The notes under the pieces were generated by a model, which did not search any database, was not told the DNA's origin, and saw only the letters and a list, made by a program, of their open reading frames with translations. Position numbers and translations under genes: made by a program. Of a DNA stretch of 64,000 nucleotides, positions 29,577-38,007 are shown one piece after another (within the stretch, counting starts at the first letter, position 1; every line of letters begins with the position of its first letter). The DNA is from Aquibium carbonis (GTDB taxonomy: Bacteria > Pseudomonadota > Alphaproteobacteria > Rhizobiales > Rhizobiaceae): NCBI RefSeq assembly GCF_003970795.1, contig NZ_RWKW01000034.1, positions 46,084 to 110,083 on the forward strand, read 5' to 3'.

Positions 29577-29598
29577 CCTCTAGCAGCTAGAGGGTCAA
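29577..29598 (-). promoter_or_regulatory. MerR-type operator of the second ATPase operon
   Basis: On the minus strand TTGAC then CCTCTAG-CTG-CTAGAGG then TCGTATGG. The 17-bp dyad is a perfect inverted repeat apart from its central base and is close to the PbrR box. It also lies just upstream of the plus-strand EEP gene. Confidence 0.8.
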
Positions 29599-29627
29599 GA
29601 CCTTTGTTCATCAATCTCCCCCTAACC

Positions 29628-30692
29628 ATGCGCCAGATTGGCTCATTGGCAAAACAAGGCTTCTCCAGAATAGTCCCGGTCCCGAATAGCTATTGTCAGA
29701 GATGGAATTTGTTCTCTTTTTCGTTTGGCCGTCAGATTTACGGGCTCTGTTTCATTGTTGTCGTCACCATCCAGCTCGGCTTTAGCGTCGCGCTGCTGAT
29801 TTCTATGGGGCTTTCCCGTTACCTGTGGGTCGCCGCTCTTGCCAATTTCATAAGACCTCACCTCTTGGTGGCCGGCATTATGCTTTTCGTGGTCGGCTGG
29901 GCACTGCCGCGACTATCGACAAAGATCGCTGGGGCGATCGCGCTCTTGGTGGCGGCCGTCCCCTTTCTATTCCTGCCGCCGCCGGCACCATCTGCTGCGG
30001 GAATGCCGGTCAGCCTTGTCGCCGCCAACGTCTACGTCGATAATCCAGACCCGGCGGACTTCCTGGCGATCCCCGCTGTCGCGAGCGCGGACATCCTCGT
30101 GCTGCAGGAAGTGACGCCGCGCTGGCAGGACGCGCTGCTGGCCAGTGGCAGATGGGCCTTCGAGAGCAGTCGCGACCTCGAAGCCAACACCGACATGAAG
30201 CTGTTCAGCCGCTTCCCCATTCTGGACGCTCGAACCATTTCGCCCGAGAGTAGGGATACTGGTGGCAGATATGCCGTTCGATTCGAGCTGCTCGTGAACG
30301 AACGCTCGGTCATTGTCTATGCGGTCCATCCACAGACGCCAAGAAGCACGCGCATGTGGCGGCAGCGAGCGGCGTATCTTCGCGACCTGGAACGGGCACT
30401 GGGAGCCGAGCCGACCGATGCGTCGGTCATCGTTGCAGGGGACTGGAACACGCCGCCCTGGTCGCCCTTTTTCAGGGATTTGTTATCCTCGAGCGGATAC
30501 CGGACGACAGAGGCGCGCTGGTGGCCGTCACCGACCCGCTTCAGCATCCGCCTATGGTCACTGACCCAGATCGGTACGCCGATCGACCGCATTGTCATAT
30601 CCCCGAATGTGGGACTTAGCGAACTGCTCATGGGTCCGACGTTCGGTTCGAACCATCTGCCGGTCGTAGCGCGACTGTCGATCCCGCGGTGA
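29628..30692 (+). CDS. Membrane-anchored endonuclease/exonuclease/phosphatase-fold protein
   Basis: About 354 aa. Three N-terminal membrane spans (about residues 35-55, 70-85, 90-110) precede a periplasm-facing EEP domain. Signature residues are Glu in LVLQEVTPRW, Asp/Asn in VAGDWNTPPWSPFF and the final GSNHLPVVARLSI. EEP proteins cleave nucleic acids, phospholipids or inositol phosphates; the target here is unknown. The start is uncertain: ATG 29628 lacks a good ribosome site and TTG 29604 is possible. It is divergent from ATPase 2 across the shared operator. Confidence 0.8.
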   Translation: MRQIGSLAKQGFSRIVPVPNSYCQRWNLFSFSFGRQIYGLCFIVVVTIQLGFSVALLISMGLSRYLWVAALANFIRPHLLVAGIMLFVVGWALPRLSTKIAGAIALLVAAVPFLFLPPPAPSAAGMPVSLVAANVYVDNPDPADFLAIPAVASADILVLQEVTPRWQDALLASGRWAFESSRDLEANTDMKLFSRFPILDARTISPESRDTGGRYAVRFELLVNERSVIVYAVHPQTPRSTRMWRQRAAYLRDLERALGAEPTDASVIVAGDWNTPPWSPFFRDLLSSSGYRTTEARWWPSPTRFSIRLWSLTQIGTPIDRIVISPNVGLSELLMGPTFGSNHLPVVARLSIPR

Positions 30693-30766
30693 AATTCCGA
30701 TAGTTTGTCGCCGGCCGAGGTGAAACGAGTTTGGCTTCTTTCGGCCCGCATGGAGTTAGGGAGATG

Positions 30767-31270
30767 ATGGGGCTCAGACAAGCAGCATGCATCATTCTCG
30801 CCGTGGTCGGGATATCGGCAGCGGACAATGCTGCGGCGAGCGCCCCGACCGGCATTTTCCTGTGGTATCCGGATCAGGCGGAGCCGCCGTCATCCGAGGA
30901 CTGCGAAGCTTTGGTCAGCCGCGTGAACCCCTCTCGTGAGAAGGCAGAGGCATGGTTTTGGGGCCGCGTCCCGCAAGGGACCGAGCTGGAATTCTATCTC
31001 TTTCTCTCGAAAGACAGGATGGAGCCGACCTTCTCCGCTGAGGGGGACTATGACACCGGCGAGCTGAGGCTGGGCAGCACGGTCGGCGACGAGACCGCCT
31101 TCGATTTGATTCCCGACGATCATCCGACAGTCGCGATAAGAGGGTCGATCATCGCACCAAAGAGCAGTCCCGTCCTGACCGTGGTGCTGCGCGACGTGCC
31201 GTCAGTCGATGCGCCGGCCGACAGGGTGACTTACTACTGCCGGTTCGCCGAAGTTGAGACCGAGGCTTGA
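30767..31270 (+). CDS. Secreted hypothetical protein
   Basis: 167 aa, not recognised. A signal peptide (about residues 1-25, ending ADNAAASA) precedes a mixed, probably beta-rich domain with two Cys (EDCEALV near the start and YYCRFAE near the end) that could form a disulfide. ATG 30764 and ATG 30767 are both possible; AGGGAG just upstream fits 30767. Lies between the EEP gene and mntH. Confidence 0.6.
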   Translation: MGLRQAACIILAVVGISAADNAAASAPTGIFLWYPDQAEPPSSEDCEALVSRVNPSREKAEAWFWGRVPQGTELEFYLFLSKDRMEPTFSAEGDYDTGELRLGSTVGDETAFDLIPDDHPTVAIRGSIIAPKSSPVLTVVLRDVPSVDAPADRVTYYCRFAEVETEA

Positions 31271-31355
31271 TGCCGTCGCCTCTTTTGCTCGCGTTCCGGG
31301 TGTTTGCCCTCCAGCGTCTGCTTTCAACTATGCCACCTAAGACGCCAGCGTAGAC

Positions 31356-32693
31356 TTACAAAACAATGAAGTCGAAGAGCAGTTTGACGTTGAGAGCGGC
31401 AATGATGAAAGCGATCGTGAATGCAAAGACCACCAGCCAGCGCGGAGCGACGAGGTCGCCCATCTTGCGCTTGTCCGCCGTGAACATGACGAGCGGGAAC
31501 ACGGCAAATGATAGCTGAAGGCTGAGAATGACCTGGGTCAGGATGAGGAGTTGTGCGGTGCCGCTTTCGCCATACCAGATTGTAATCGCGGCAGCGGGGA
31601 CGATAGCGATCGCTCGGGTTATGAGCCGGCGGAGCCATGGCGGGAGCTTGATGTCGAGAAAACCCTCCATCACGATCTGACCGGCGAGCGTTGCCGTCAC
31701 GGTCGAATTGATGCCACAGCAAAGAAGGGCAATTCCGAACAGGAGAGGCGCTATGGCGAGCCCCAGCATGGGCGCGAGCAGGCTATGGGCTTCGCCAAGC
31801 TCTGCAATCTCCGTCCGCCCGGCCACGTTGAACGTTGCAGCGGCGAGGATCAGGATCGACGCGTTGACGCATAGGGCGAACATCAGCGCGACCGTGGAAT
31901 CGATGGTCGCGAATTTCAAAGCCTCGCGCCGCTCGTACAGGCTGTCACCAAAGTTCCTTGTCTGAATGATCCCTGAGTGAAGGTAGAGGTTATGGGGCAT
32001 CACGGTGGCCCCTAGGATACCCAGCGCCAGGTAGAGCATTTCGGGATTGGTGACGATCTCGGTAGTTGGTGCAAACCCACGGATCACAGCGCCCCAGTCG
32101 GGATCGGCGAGCGCTATCTGCACTACGAAGCAAACCGCGATCACGGCCAGAAGTGCGATCACGAGCGCTTCTACCCATCGAAAGCCAAGCCTTTGCAAAT
32201 ACAGGATAAGAAAAACGTCGAGGGCGGTTATCACGACACCGATCTCAAGCGGAATGCCGAAAATGAGGTTGAGCCCGATGGCTGTCCCAATGACCTCGGC
32301 TATGTCGGTGGCAATTATCGCGATCTCCGCTAGCACCCATAGCGCGCGCGAGACCGGCTTCGAATAGGCATCCCTGCAAGCTTGCGCGAGATCCCGACCC
32401 GAGGCGATCGCCAGCCGCGCGCAAAGCGATTGAAGGACGATAGCCATGATGTTGGATACCAACGCGACGACGAGCAGCGCGTATCCGAAACGTGAGCCAC
32501 CAGCGATCGATGTTGCCCAGTTGCCTGGGTCCATATAGCCAACGGCCACGAGGTAGCCTGGTCCAAAAAATGCGGCGGCGCGGCGCCAGGACGGTCCGTC
32601 TCTGCTGACATTAATGGACCGGTGAACATCGGCCATCGACGGCGAACTTGGCTTGCTTTTCCACCCTTGAGCATCCCGCTCGGGATCGATCAT
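31356..32693 (-). CDS. mntH: Nramp-family Mn(II)/H+ symporter
   Basis: 445 aa, eleven spans. The metal-site motifs are [11 protein letters not shown] in span 1 and [13 protein letters not shown] in span 6. It imports manganese, and to a lesser extent iron or cadmium. It is divergent from mntR with two MntR-like palindromes in the gap. Manganese uptake is a common answer to oxidative or metal mis-metallation stress, which fits the surrounding cargo. The start at 32693 is tentative because the first ~30 residues are poorly conserved in such proteins. Confidence 0.95.
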   Translation of the reverse strand: MIDPERDAQGWKSKPSSPSMADVHRSINVSRDGPSWRRAAAFFGPGYLVAVGYMDPGNWATSIAGGSRFGYALLVVALVSNIMAIVLQSLCARLAIASGRDLAQACRDAYSKPVSRALWVLAEIAIIATDIAEVIGTAIGLNLIFGIPLEIGVVITALDVFLILYLQRLGFRWVEALVIALLAVIAVCFVVQIALADPDWGAVIRGFAPTTEIVTNPEMLYLALGILGATVMPHNLYLHSGIIQTRNFGDSLYERREALKFATIDSTVALMFALCVNASILILAAATFNVAGRTEIAELGEAHSLLAPMLGLAIAPLLFGIALLCCGINSTVTATLAGQIVMEGFLDIKLPPWLRRLITRAIAIVPAAAITIWYGESGTAQLLILTQVILSLQLSFAVFPLVMFTADKRKMGDLVAPRWLVVFAFTIAFIIAALNVKLLFDFIVL

Positions 32694-32751
32694 GGAAACT
32701 CGACTCTCTATCGCTTAGCTCTTGCAATCAAGAGAAGCATAGCACCTGAAA

Positions 32752-32830
32752 TATAGCAATGGCTATAGGCAGCGAGATAACCGGGTCGTTAAGGCTTCTA
32801 CGCTTGGAATAATCTATAGCCTCGGCTAAG
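32752..32830. promoter_or_regulatory. Two MntR-like boxes between mntH and mntR
   Basis: TATAGC-AATG-GCTATA at 32752-32767 is a perfect palindrome. TATAGC-CTCG-GCTAAG at 32815-32830 is a second, imperfect copy. Both lie in the divergent mntH/mntR gap, where manganese-loaded MntR would repress. Confidence 0.75.
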
Positions 32831-32873
32831 ATATTTCCTAACTGCGGAACGCTCAGGAACGAAGGGGAGGTGG

Positions 32874-33323
32874 ATGAACGATCAGGCGAAAGGTGACGAG
32901 ATTCAGGTCGGACTGGTGGATGCCGACACGCATGTCGAGAGCTTCCGCCAGACCCGCAGCAACCGGCGAACGGAACTTCTTGAGGACTATGTGGAACTCA
33001 TCGCCGATTTGATCGATCACGACGGCGAGGCCCGTCAGGTCGACATTGCCCAGAGGCTCGGCGTCGCGCAGCCAACGGTCGCCAAGATGCTGAAGCGTCT
33101 TGCCGCGGAAGGATTGATTCAGCAGCGCCGCTACCGAGGCGTGTTTCTGACGGAAGAGGGAAAGGAACTCGCACGCGTCAGCCGCGAACGACATCAGGTT
33201 GTGGAATCGTTCCTATGCGCGCTCGGTATCAGCCCAGAGACCGCGCGCATCGATGCTGAGGGGATCGAGCACCATGTCAGCGCCGAGACGCTCGAAGCGT
33301 TCCGCGCGTTCCTGAAGCGGTAG
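32874..33323 (+). CDS. mntR: MntR, DtxR-family manganese regulator
   Basis: 149 aa. Winged [50 protein letters not shown], then the metal-binding and dimerisation domain with [14 protein letters not shown] and [17 protein letters not shown]. The His/Glu arrangement matches Mn(II)-dependent MntR. AGGGGAGG lies 6 bp before ATG 32874. It should repress mntH through the two boxes upstream. Confidence 0.92.
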   Translation: MNDQAKGDEIQVGLVDADTHVESFRQTRSNRRTELLEDYVELIADLIDHDGEARQVDIAQRLGVAQPTVAKMLKRLAAEGLIQQRRYRGVFLTEEGKELARVSRERHQVVESFLCALGISPETARIDAEGIEHHVSAETLEAFRAFLKR

Positions 33324-33337
33324 AACAAGAAAACATC

Positions 33338-33500
33338 GTGCTCGATATCCTCGCTCATCGTATCTACCGCCATCTGTTCCGCGCGCAGATGATCGCATTG
33401 ATCGGCACAGGGCTTGCCAAGGTGGCACTGGCGCGCCTGCGACTTGGCTGGCGAGAACGCAGACGCCATGTTGGGCACGGCGCTGGCCATCAAGGAAAGG
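33338..33500 (+). pseudogene. 5' remnant of an MFS transporter gene
   Basis: GTG 33338 opens a peptide VLDILAHRIYRHLFRAQMIALIGTGLAKVALA, the start of a large MFS family. The homologous continuation (DLAGENADAMLGTALAIK) appears in another frame from about 33430, so there is a frameshift. Nothing recognisable remains after about 33490. The gene is cut short where the YqaA-like gene begins. In such relatives this transporter follows mntR, so the remnant marks a deletion. Confidence 0.6.
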
Positions 33501-33606
33501 TACTCGACGGCGCTAGCTGTCATACCCACATCATCGTCATCGATGAACTGCATGCCACTTGGCCGCATGCGCGCTAACGCGGCGATGCGCCCCTGCGGCA
33601 TCTGCG

Positions 33607-34050
33607 ATGGATGATATTGCCATTCTTGGCGGGCTATTCGCTGTCGCATGCATCGCGGCCACGATTCTACCAGCTCAGTCGGAAGCCGCGCTCGTTGCTC
33701 TGCTGGTCGCCAACCTGCACTCACCTATGCTGCTCGTCGTCGTGGCCCGTCTTGGCAATGTGCTCGGCGCAGTGGTCAATTGGGTACTCGGCCGCGGAGT
33801 CGAACGCTTCCATGACAGACGCTGGTTTCCGGTTGGTCCGGCAGTTCTTGACTGCGCCACCGGGTGGTACCGTCGATGGGGTCGCTGGAGCCTGCTTCTA
33901 AGCTGGGCGCCGATTGGCGGCGATGCACTGACAGTCGCGGCCGGCATCCTACGGGAACCGCTTTGGAGCTTTATCGTGCTCGTTGCAATCGCCAAGGCGG
34001 GCAGATACCTCGTGCTGGCCGCAGCGACCTTGGGACTGATTGGGTCGTAG
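33607..34050 (+). CDS. YqaA-like (DedA/VTT-related) small membrane protein
   Basis: 147 aa, four hydrophobic segments. It matches the YqaA family: LPAQSEAALVALLVA, then RLGNVLGAVVNWVLGR, RRWGRWSLLLSWAPIGGDALTVAAG and a C-terminal span. The core (NxxG and SWxPxxGDxLTxxAG) is the family hallmark. YqaA proteins are distant relatives of DedA lipid-scramblase-like proteins; their role is unclear. It ends 4 bp from the convergent merR2. Confidence 0.8.
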   Translation: MDDIAILGGLFAVACIAATILPAQSEAALVALLVANLHSPMLLVVVARLGNVLGAVVNWVLGRGVERFHDRRWFPVGPAVLDCATGWYRRWGRWSLLLSWAPIGGDALTVAAGILREPLWSFIVLVAIAKAGRYLVLAAATLGLIGS

Positions 34051-34054
34051 CGGT

Positions 34055-34468
34055 TTAGTGCTCCGTCTTGCACAGATCGTGGTTCGCCAAAGACTGGATG
34101 ACGTAGCAATCCTTGATCTGGTCCCCGTGGCAGCGCGTCGCGATGCGGTGCAGCTCCTGCTCAAGCAACCGAAGCTTCGCGATCTTGTCGCGGACGGCCT
34201 CCAATTGGCGAACGGCGATGTTATCCGCGTTGGCGCAAGGGAGTTCAGGATGCGCGCTAAGGTCGAGCAGCTCGCGAATGGCTTCGATCGTGAAGCCAAG
34301 ATCGCGAGCGTGCTTGATGAAGGACAGGCGATCTCGATCCCGCGGTTCGTATCGACGCTGATTGCCCTCCGAGCGCTCGGCAGCCGTCATCAACCCCATC
34401 TGTTCATAGTAGCGGATCGTAGGAACCTTCACCCCCGTCCGACGCGACAACTCTCCAATTGTTAGCAT
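34055..34468 (-). CDS. MerR-family metal-responsive regulator (second copy)
   Basis: 137 aa. HTH MLTIGELSRRTGVKVPTIRYYEQMGLM and RRYEPRDRDRLSFIKHARDLGF. The sensing part has PCANADNI in the dimer helix, then CHGDQIKDCYVIQSL and a final DLC. Only part of the CadR/PbrR Cys pattern is kept, so its metal may differ from that of the regulator at 15723. Its own start is preceded by a site of the second class (TCTATAG-GGA-CTGGAGG), so it is the best candidate for controlling the CTCTAG/CTCAAG-type sites. Sensing of lead, zinc or redox stress is possible. Confidence 0.88.
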   Translation of the reverse strand: MLTIGELSRRTGVKVPTIRYYEQMGLMTAAERSEGNQRRYEPRDRDRLSFIKHARDLGFTIEAIRELLDLSAHPELPCANADNIAVRQLEAVRDKIAKLRLLEQELHRIATRCHGDQIKDCYVIQSLANHDLCKTEH

Positions 34469-34473
34469 GGCTA

Positions 34474-34490
34474 CCTCCAGTCCCTATAGA
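34474..34490 (-). promoter_or_regulatory. MerR-type site at the merR2 start
   Basis: On the minus strand TCTATAG-GGA-CTGGAGG, ending 5 bp before the merR2 ATG. GGAGG in the right half doubles as the ribosome site, which implies self-repression. Confidence 0.6.
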
Positions 34491-34607
34491 CATTGGCAGA
34501 GCACAGCCCATTTGCAATCGTGCCGATTTGCCGCATGCTGGCATGCACGCCAATCATCAAGCGGCCCAGATCATGGATGATCCTGACACGCTCACCAAAA
34601 GGGGCGG

Positions 34608-35141
34608 ATGAGCATGACGAAGTATACCGCGTTTTTACGCTCGCTTCCGGTCCACGTGATGTTCCTCGGCCTCGCCAGCGCACCAGCGAGCGCATCCGGC
34701 GAGCCGACCGATCACATCAATCCTCCGCAGCTACTGATGGTCGAGCACGCGGAAATCTTGATGCCAGGGCCGAATGGCAACGCCGAAGGTTATCTGACGA
34801 TCTGGAACGGGACCAAGAACCATGCGAGCATCGCTTCGATCACAAGCGATGCGTTCGACGAGGTGGTCATGCTGAGAAGTCGCTTCCTGTCCGATTCGGC
34901 TCAATCGGAACCCGTCGAAGGAATCGTCCCGATCCCAGGGCACGCGGAATTGAAGATGCGCGGTGACGGTATTCGGCTTGCACTCAGGAATCCAGTATCA
35001 CCCACGGCGCAGATGGAGAGCGCTGGGCTGACTCTGATATTCGACGACGGCACCGAATTGGAGGTGCGAGCCAGCATACACCGTTCCAGCGAGATGCTGA
35101 CTGATCATCGTCATGGTGAAGTCGATCGGCGTTCGAACTAG
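34608..35141 (+). CDS. PCuAC-like secreted protein with eroded copper motif
   Basis: 177 aa with a signal peptide (about residues 1-30). The fold signature LMVEHAEILMPGPNGNAEGYLTIWNGTKN resembles PCuAC/DUF461, but the H-x10-M-x21-HxM copper motif is not kept: the expected His is VVML and the last pair is IRLAL. It may bind another ligand through its Met/His residues or act without copper. AGGGGCGG precedes ATG 34608. Divergent from merR2, which might control it. Confidence 0.65.
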   Translation: MSMTKYTAFLRSLPVHVMFLGLASAPASASGEPTDHINPPQLLMVEHAEILMPGPNGNAEGYLTIWNGTKNHASIASITSDAFDEVVMLRSRFLSDSAQSEPVEGIVPIPGHAELKMRGDGIRLALRNPVSPTAQMESAGLTLIFDDGTELEVRASIHRSSEMLTDHRHGEVDRRSN

Positions 35142-35261
35142 GATTGTCAGCGAGCGGGCATCTTACGTGGTTAATCCAGTATTGCAACGACCACATTAAT
35201 TCTACGATACTTTGAATCTAATCTAACCTGTTGATTTTTCAGCATTTTGACGTCCTTCTCC

Positions 35262-35294
35262 TATGGTCTCCCCAACAACTTCGGGGAGACCATA
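35262..35294 (+). promoter_or_regulatory. Perfect 12-bp hairpin masking the ribosome site of the BTLCP gene
   Basis: Arms TATGGTCTCCCC (35262-35273) and GGGGAGACCATA (35283-35294) with a 9-nt loop end 3 bp before ATG 35298. The right arm contains the likely ribosome site GGGGAGA. The hairpin would block translation when folded, or the palindrome may be a protein operator. Confidence 0.7.
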
Positions 35295-35297
35295 CAG

Positions 35298-35954
35298 ATG
35301 ATCCGTTTCTTGGTCGGCGCGCTTGCGCTTGGGATTTCCTGCACGGCTGCGGCCGCGAACGCCCTCCATTTCAATCCCACACAGCCCGCCCTGGCGCGCA
35401 ACATGCAGACGTTCGGCGTGACCAGCATGCCTGTTGGATACTATGAATATTGCCGCCGCTATGCGGATCGCTGCGCTCGCGAGCCGGAGGGAACAGGTAT
35501 CCAGCTTACGGAACCACGCTGGCGAGAGATCGTATCCGTCAATGCAGAGGTAAACGCGGCGGTCGCACCTTTGACGGACATGGAAATCTACGGCGTCGAG
35601 GAACGCTGGGACTATCCGACTGCGGTCGGTGACTGCGAGGACTACGCCCTTTTGAAGCGAAAGCGCCTTAATGAGATGGGCTATCCGTTGGGCGCGCTCC
35701 TTATGACCGTAGCCAGAGACTCCAACGGCGGCGGTCACGCGGTGCTGACCGTCGTCACTGATCTGGGCGATTTCATCCTCGACAACATCGAGCAGAAGGT
35801 TCTCTTGTGGCGCGAAGCGGAGATTTATTATCTGAAGCGTCAGTCCCAGCGCGACCTGAACGTCTGGGTAAGTCTCATAGACGAAAACAACCTCCTGGCA
35901 TCGTCAGGCAGGAAGCAGGCTCCTTCCGCTGCTGCAACAAGCGTGAACAGATAG
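35298..35954 (+). CDS. BTLCP: periplasmic transglutaminase-like cysteine peptidase (copy 1)
   Basis: 218 aa, signal peptide (residues 1-21, ending AAAANA). PF06035-type fold: MPVGYYEYCRRYADRC, then the catalytic Cys in GDCEDYALLKRKRL, His in NGGGHAVLTVVTDLGD and Asp in ILDNIEQKV. Members are periplasmic thiol peptidases of the LapG-related group. A free catalytic Cys would be a direct target of soft metals and over-oxidation. ATG 35298 is chosen over TTG 35247 because it starts the signal peptide; a perfect hairpin lies just upstream. Confidence 0.87.
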   Translation: MIRFLVGALALGISCTAAAANALHFNPTQPALARNMQTFGVTSMPVGYYEYCRRYADRCAREPEGTGIQLTEPRWREIVSVNAEVNAAVAPLTDMEIYGVEERWDYPTAVGDCEDYALLKRKRLNEMGYPLGALLMTVARDSNGGGHAVLTVVTDLGDFILDNIEQKVLLWREAEIYYLKRQSQRDLNVWVSLIDENNLLASSGRKQAPSAAATSVNR

Positions 35955-36085
35955 ACTGCGGTGCTTCCGTACAGCATCTCCATGTTGTTGTGTCCGAGCA
36001 GTACGCAGACGAACCAGAAGACGGTGGCGAGAGCCACGTAGGCTGTCGAGCCGGCAGCCAGGAAGGCCCCTATGCGCAAGATCAT
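35840..36085 (-). CDS. Possible small two-span membrane protein
   Basis: 81 aa with two hydrophobic segments (IGAFLAAGSTAYVALATVFW and STAVYLFTLVAAAEGACFL) but no recognised family. It overlaps the 3' end of the BTLCP gene on the other strand by 115 bp, which weakens the case. Kept because about half lies in otherwise empty sequence. Confidence 0.3.
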   Translation of the reverse strand: MILRIGAFLAAGSTAYVALATVFWFVCVLLGHNNMEMLYGSTAVYLFTLVAAAEGACFLPDDARRLFSSMRLTQTFRSRWD

Positions 36086-36164
36086 TTTGAGTGGACCATG
36101 ACGAAATCAAACTGCGGCCTACTCTCCCATCGCGCGTTCTCTGACGCCACTCAAGCCTCGGTGA

Positions 36165-36353
36165 TCACTCCGAAGTCTGGCGTTGGGCTGGTGCGGGCGG
36201 TCCGTCCTCGCTTTGGATATGGGCAAAGCTGACCACGAACACCGCGACGACGAAAGCGGCCAGCGACAAGGCGATCACAACATTCCATCGCGCCCTCTTG
36301 CGCATGAGGAGTCGCGTGTCTTCGGCGCTGATCCGGTCCAATGCATGGGGCAT
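36165..36353 (-). CDS. Small single-span membrane protein, CoxF-like
   Basis: 62 aa: a charged cytoplasmic start (ISAEDTRLLMRKRARWN) followed by one span (VVIALSLAAFVVAVFVVSF) and a short tail. The layout resembles small CoxF/assembly-type proteins of alphaproteobacterial oxidase operons, but no oxidase genes are here. ATG 36353 has GAGG 7 bp upstream. The Sco and PCuAC proteins in the cargo make an oxidase link attractive but unproven. Confidence 0.45.
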   Translation of the reverse strand: MPHALDRISAEDTRLLMRKRARWNVVIALSLAAFVVAVFVVSFAHIQSEDGPPAPAQRQTSE

Positions 36354-36555
36354 GGTTTGCCTCGAAATCCACGAGCTTGATGCAGAGTCCAGCGTGTAGC
36401 TGATCTTCACGAGGACAAGGAGCCCTGATTGCTGCGGTTCTTTGCCGCCCGCGAACAGTTTGGCGGCAACCTCATCTTAACTATGATAAGTCGAAACTGA
36501 GAAAACCTGGCAAGTGGCTGGAAGCCGCGCCACAGAACACACTGGATCGAGAAGA

Positions 36556-37560
36556 ATGCTGCAGGCGATCAAGATGGTCGGAATCGGTGTGCTCGCACTC
36601 ATGCTGAGCGCATGTGTTTCGACCGTACTCGACGTTGACGGCAAGGCGACACAGCCCATTCCGGCGGCGCTCGTCGCCGAGATGTCGCGAAAATCGATGT
36701 CGCCCTCCGCGCCGATCCTGATCAGAATTTTCAAGCAGGAAAGCGAGTTGGAGATCTGGAAGCGCGACCGCAAAGGCCAGTTCGCCCTTCTGAAAACCTA
36801 CCCGATGTGCCGCTGGTCGGGAAAGCTCGGGCCGAAGACCCGGAATGGAGACCGTCAGGCGCCGGAAGGCTTCTATCATGTCAACGCCGGCATGCTGAAT
36901 CCGAATTCCCAGTATTATCTGTCGTTCAACCTGGGCTATCCGAACCGGCTCGAGGCGGCGCTCGGCTATTCGGGCGAGGCACTGATGGTGCATGGAGCGT
37001 GTTCGTCCTCCGGCTGCTACGCGCTGACGGACGAAGGCGTCGCTGAGATCTACGCTGTCGCCCGTGAAGCGCTCAGGGGCGGACAGGCGGCGTTCCAGGT
37101 TCAGGCGTTTCCATTCCGGATGACTCCGCAGAACATGGCGAAGAACCGGAACGATCCGAACGTCGCCTTCTGGACCGACCTGAAGCGAGGATACGATATC
37201 TTCGAGGTAAGCCGACGGCAGCCCAAGGTCTCGCATTGCGGCGGCCGATACGTCTTCGATACCGAGTTTGAGGGCGGCGAGCCTCGCAGTCCGCTTGCGG
37301 CTTGCCCTCCGGCGCTAAACCCGCCAGATCCCGCCGTTGCCAGCAGAATCGAAGCGGATCGCCTTGCAACGGAAGTACTGTTGGCGAACGGCTCCGTCCT
37401 CACCGCACATGCCTATGCCGACGGAGGCATGCATCCCATGTTCAGGACGTTGCTGGAACGCAATGGCGAGAAGGCGCTGGCCAAGCGCACGTCGCGGACA
37501 TCGGTGCCGATCAGCCGCCCGGAAGCAGCGCTCGCCGACCAGCATTCGCCGCGGGAATGA
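36556..37560 (+). CDS. YafK/DpaA-type L,D-transpeptidase-fold lipoprotein
   Basis: 334 aa with lipobox LMLSACVS near residue 20, so it is a substrate of LspA. The YkuD domain has KTYPMCRWSGKLGPKTRNGD, PEGFYHVN and the catalytic HGACSSSGCYAL. In E. coli the YafK relative (DpaA) releases Braun lipoprotein from peptidoglycan, so this may detach a crosslinked envelope protein. The C-terminal 100 residues are extra. ATG 36556 is preferred because it places the lipobox correctly. It overlaps the next gene by ATGA. Confidence 0.85.
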   Translation: MLQAIKMVGIGVLALMLSACVSTVLDVDGKATQPIPAALVAEMSRKSMSPSAPILIRIFKQESELEIWKRDRKGQFALLKTYPMCRWSGKLGPKTRNGDRQAPEGFYHVNAGMLNPNSQYYLSFNLGYPNRLEAALGYSGEALMVHGACSSSGCYALTDEGVAEIYAVAREALRGGQAAFQVQAFPFRMTPQNMAKNRNDPNVAFWTDLKRGYDIFEVSRRQPKVSHCGGRYVFDTEFEGGEPRSPLAACPPALNPPDPAVASRIEADRLATEVLLANGSVLTAHAYADGGMHPMFRTLLERNGEKALAKRTSRTSVPISRPEAALADQHSPRE

Positions 37561-37898
37561 GAACGATGGCAAGGACGTTCGTCGCTCTTCTGATGGCCAT
37601 CGTCTTCTCCATCCATATGCTGGCGCCATCTGCCGCCAGCATGGAAAACGAACTTCAATCGCTTCCCACGCTGGAGACATTGTTCGAGATTGACGGCAGC
37701 GCTGACGGAAGCAGCGACGAGCCGACGCCAGTCTCCTCGCATGCCGGGACGAAGTGCCATGACCAGTGCCAAGGCTTCACGCCCTTATACACCCACGGCC
37801 TTGTGCAGATACGGCCGTTGCCAATCGATGTCCGCCTTCCCAATGTTTCACGCGTATTCATTTCCATCGTCGTCCCACCGCCTCAACGGATCGCGTAG
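37557..37898 (+). CDS. Small secreted protein with a Cys pair
   Basis: 113 aa, not recognised. Signal peptide (about residues 1-24, ending APSAA), then an acidic stretch and KCHDQCQGF, a CxxxC that could bind metal or be redox active. Start overlaps the YafK stop (ATGA), so the two are coupled and may act together. Ends before a 109-bp gap to the next L,D-transpeptidase. Confidence 0.55.
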   Translation: MRTMARTFVALLMAIVFSIHMLAPSAASMENELQSLPTLETLFEIDGSADGSSDEPTPVSSHAGTKCHDQCQGFTPLYTHGLVQIRPLPIDVRLPNVSRVFISIVVPPPQRIA

Positions 37899-38007
37899 GC
37901 GAACACGACGGACCAAGCGCTCCGCATCTCGGGAATGATCCCCGAAATTTTCGGAGTCCACCGGAAACAGTCGTAGCTCGCCCCAACAGTCGCTTCCCGC
38001 GGAAGCG

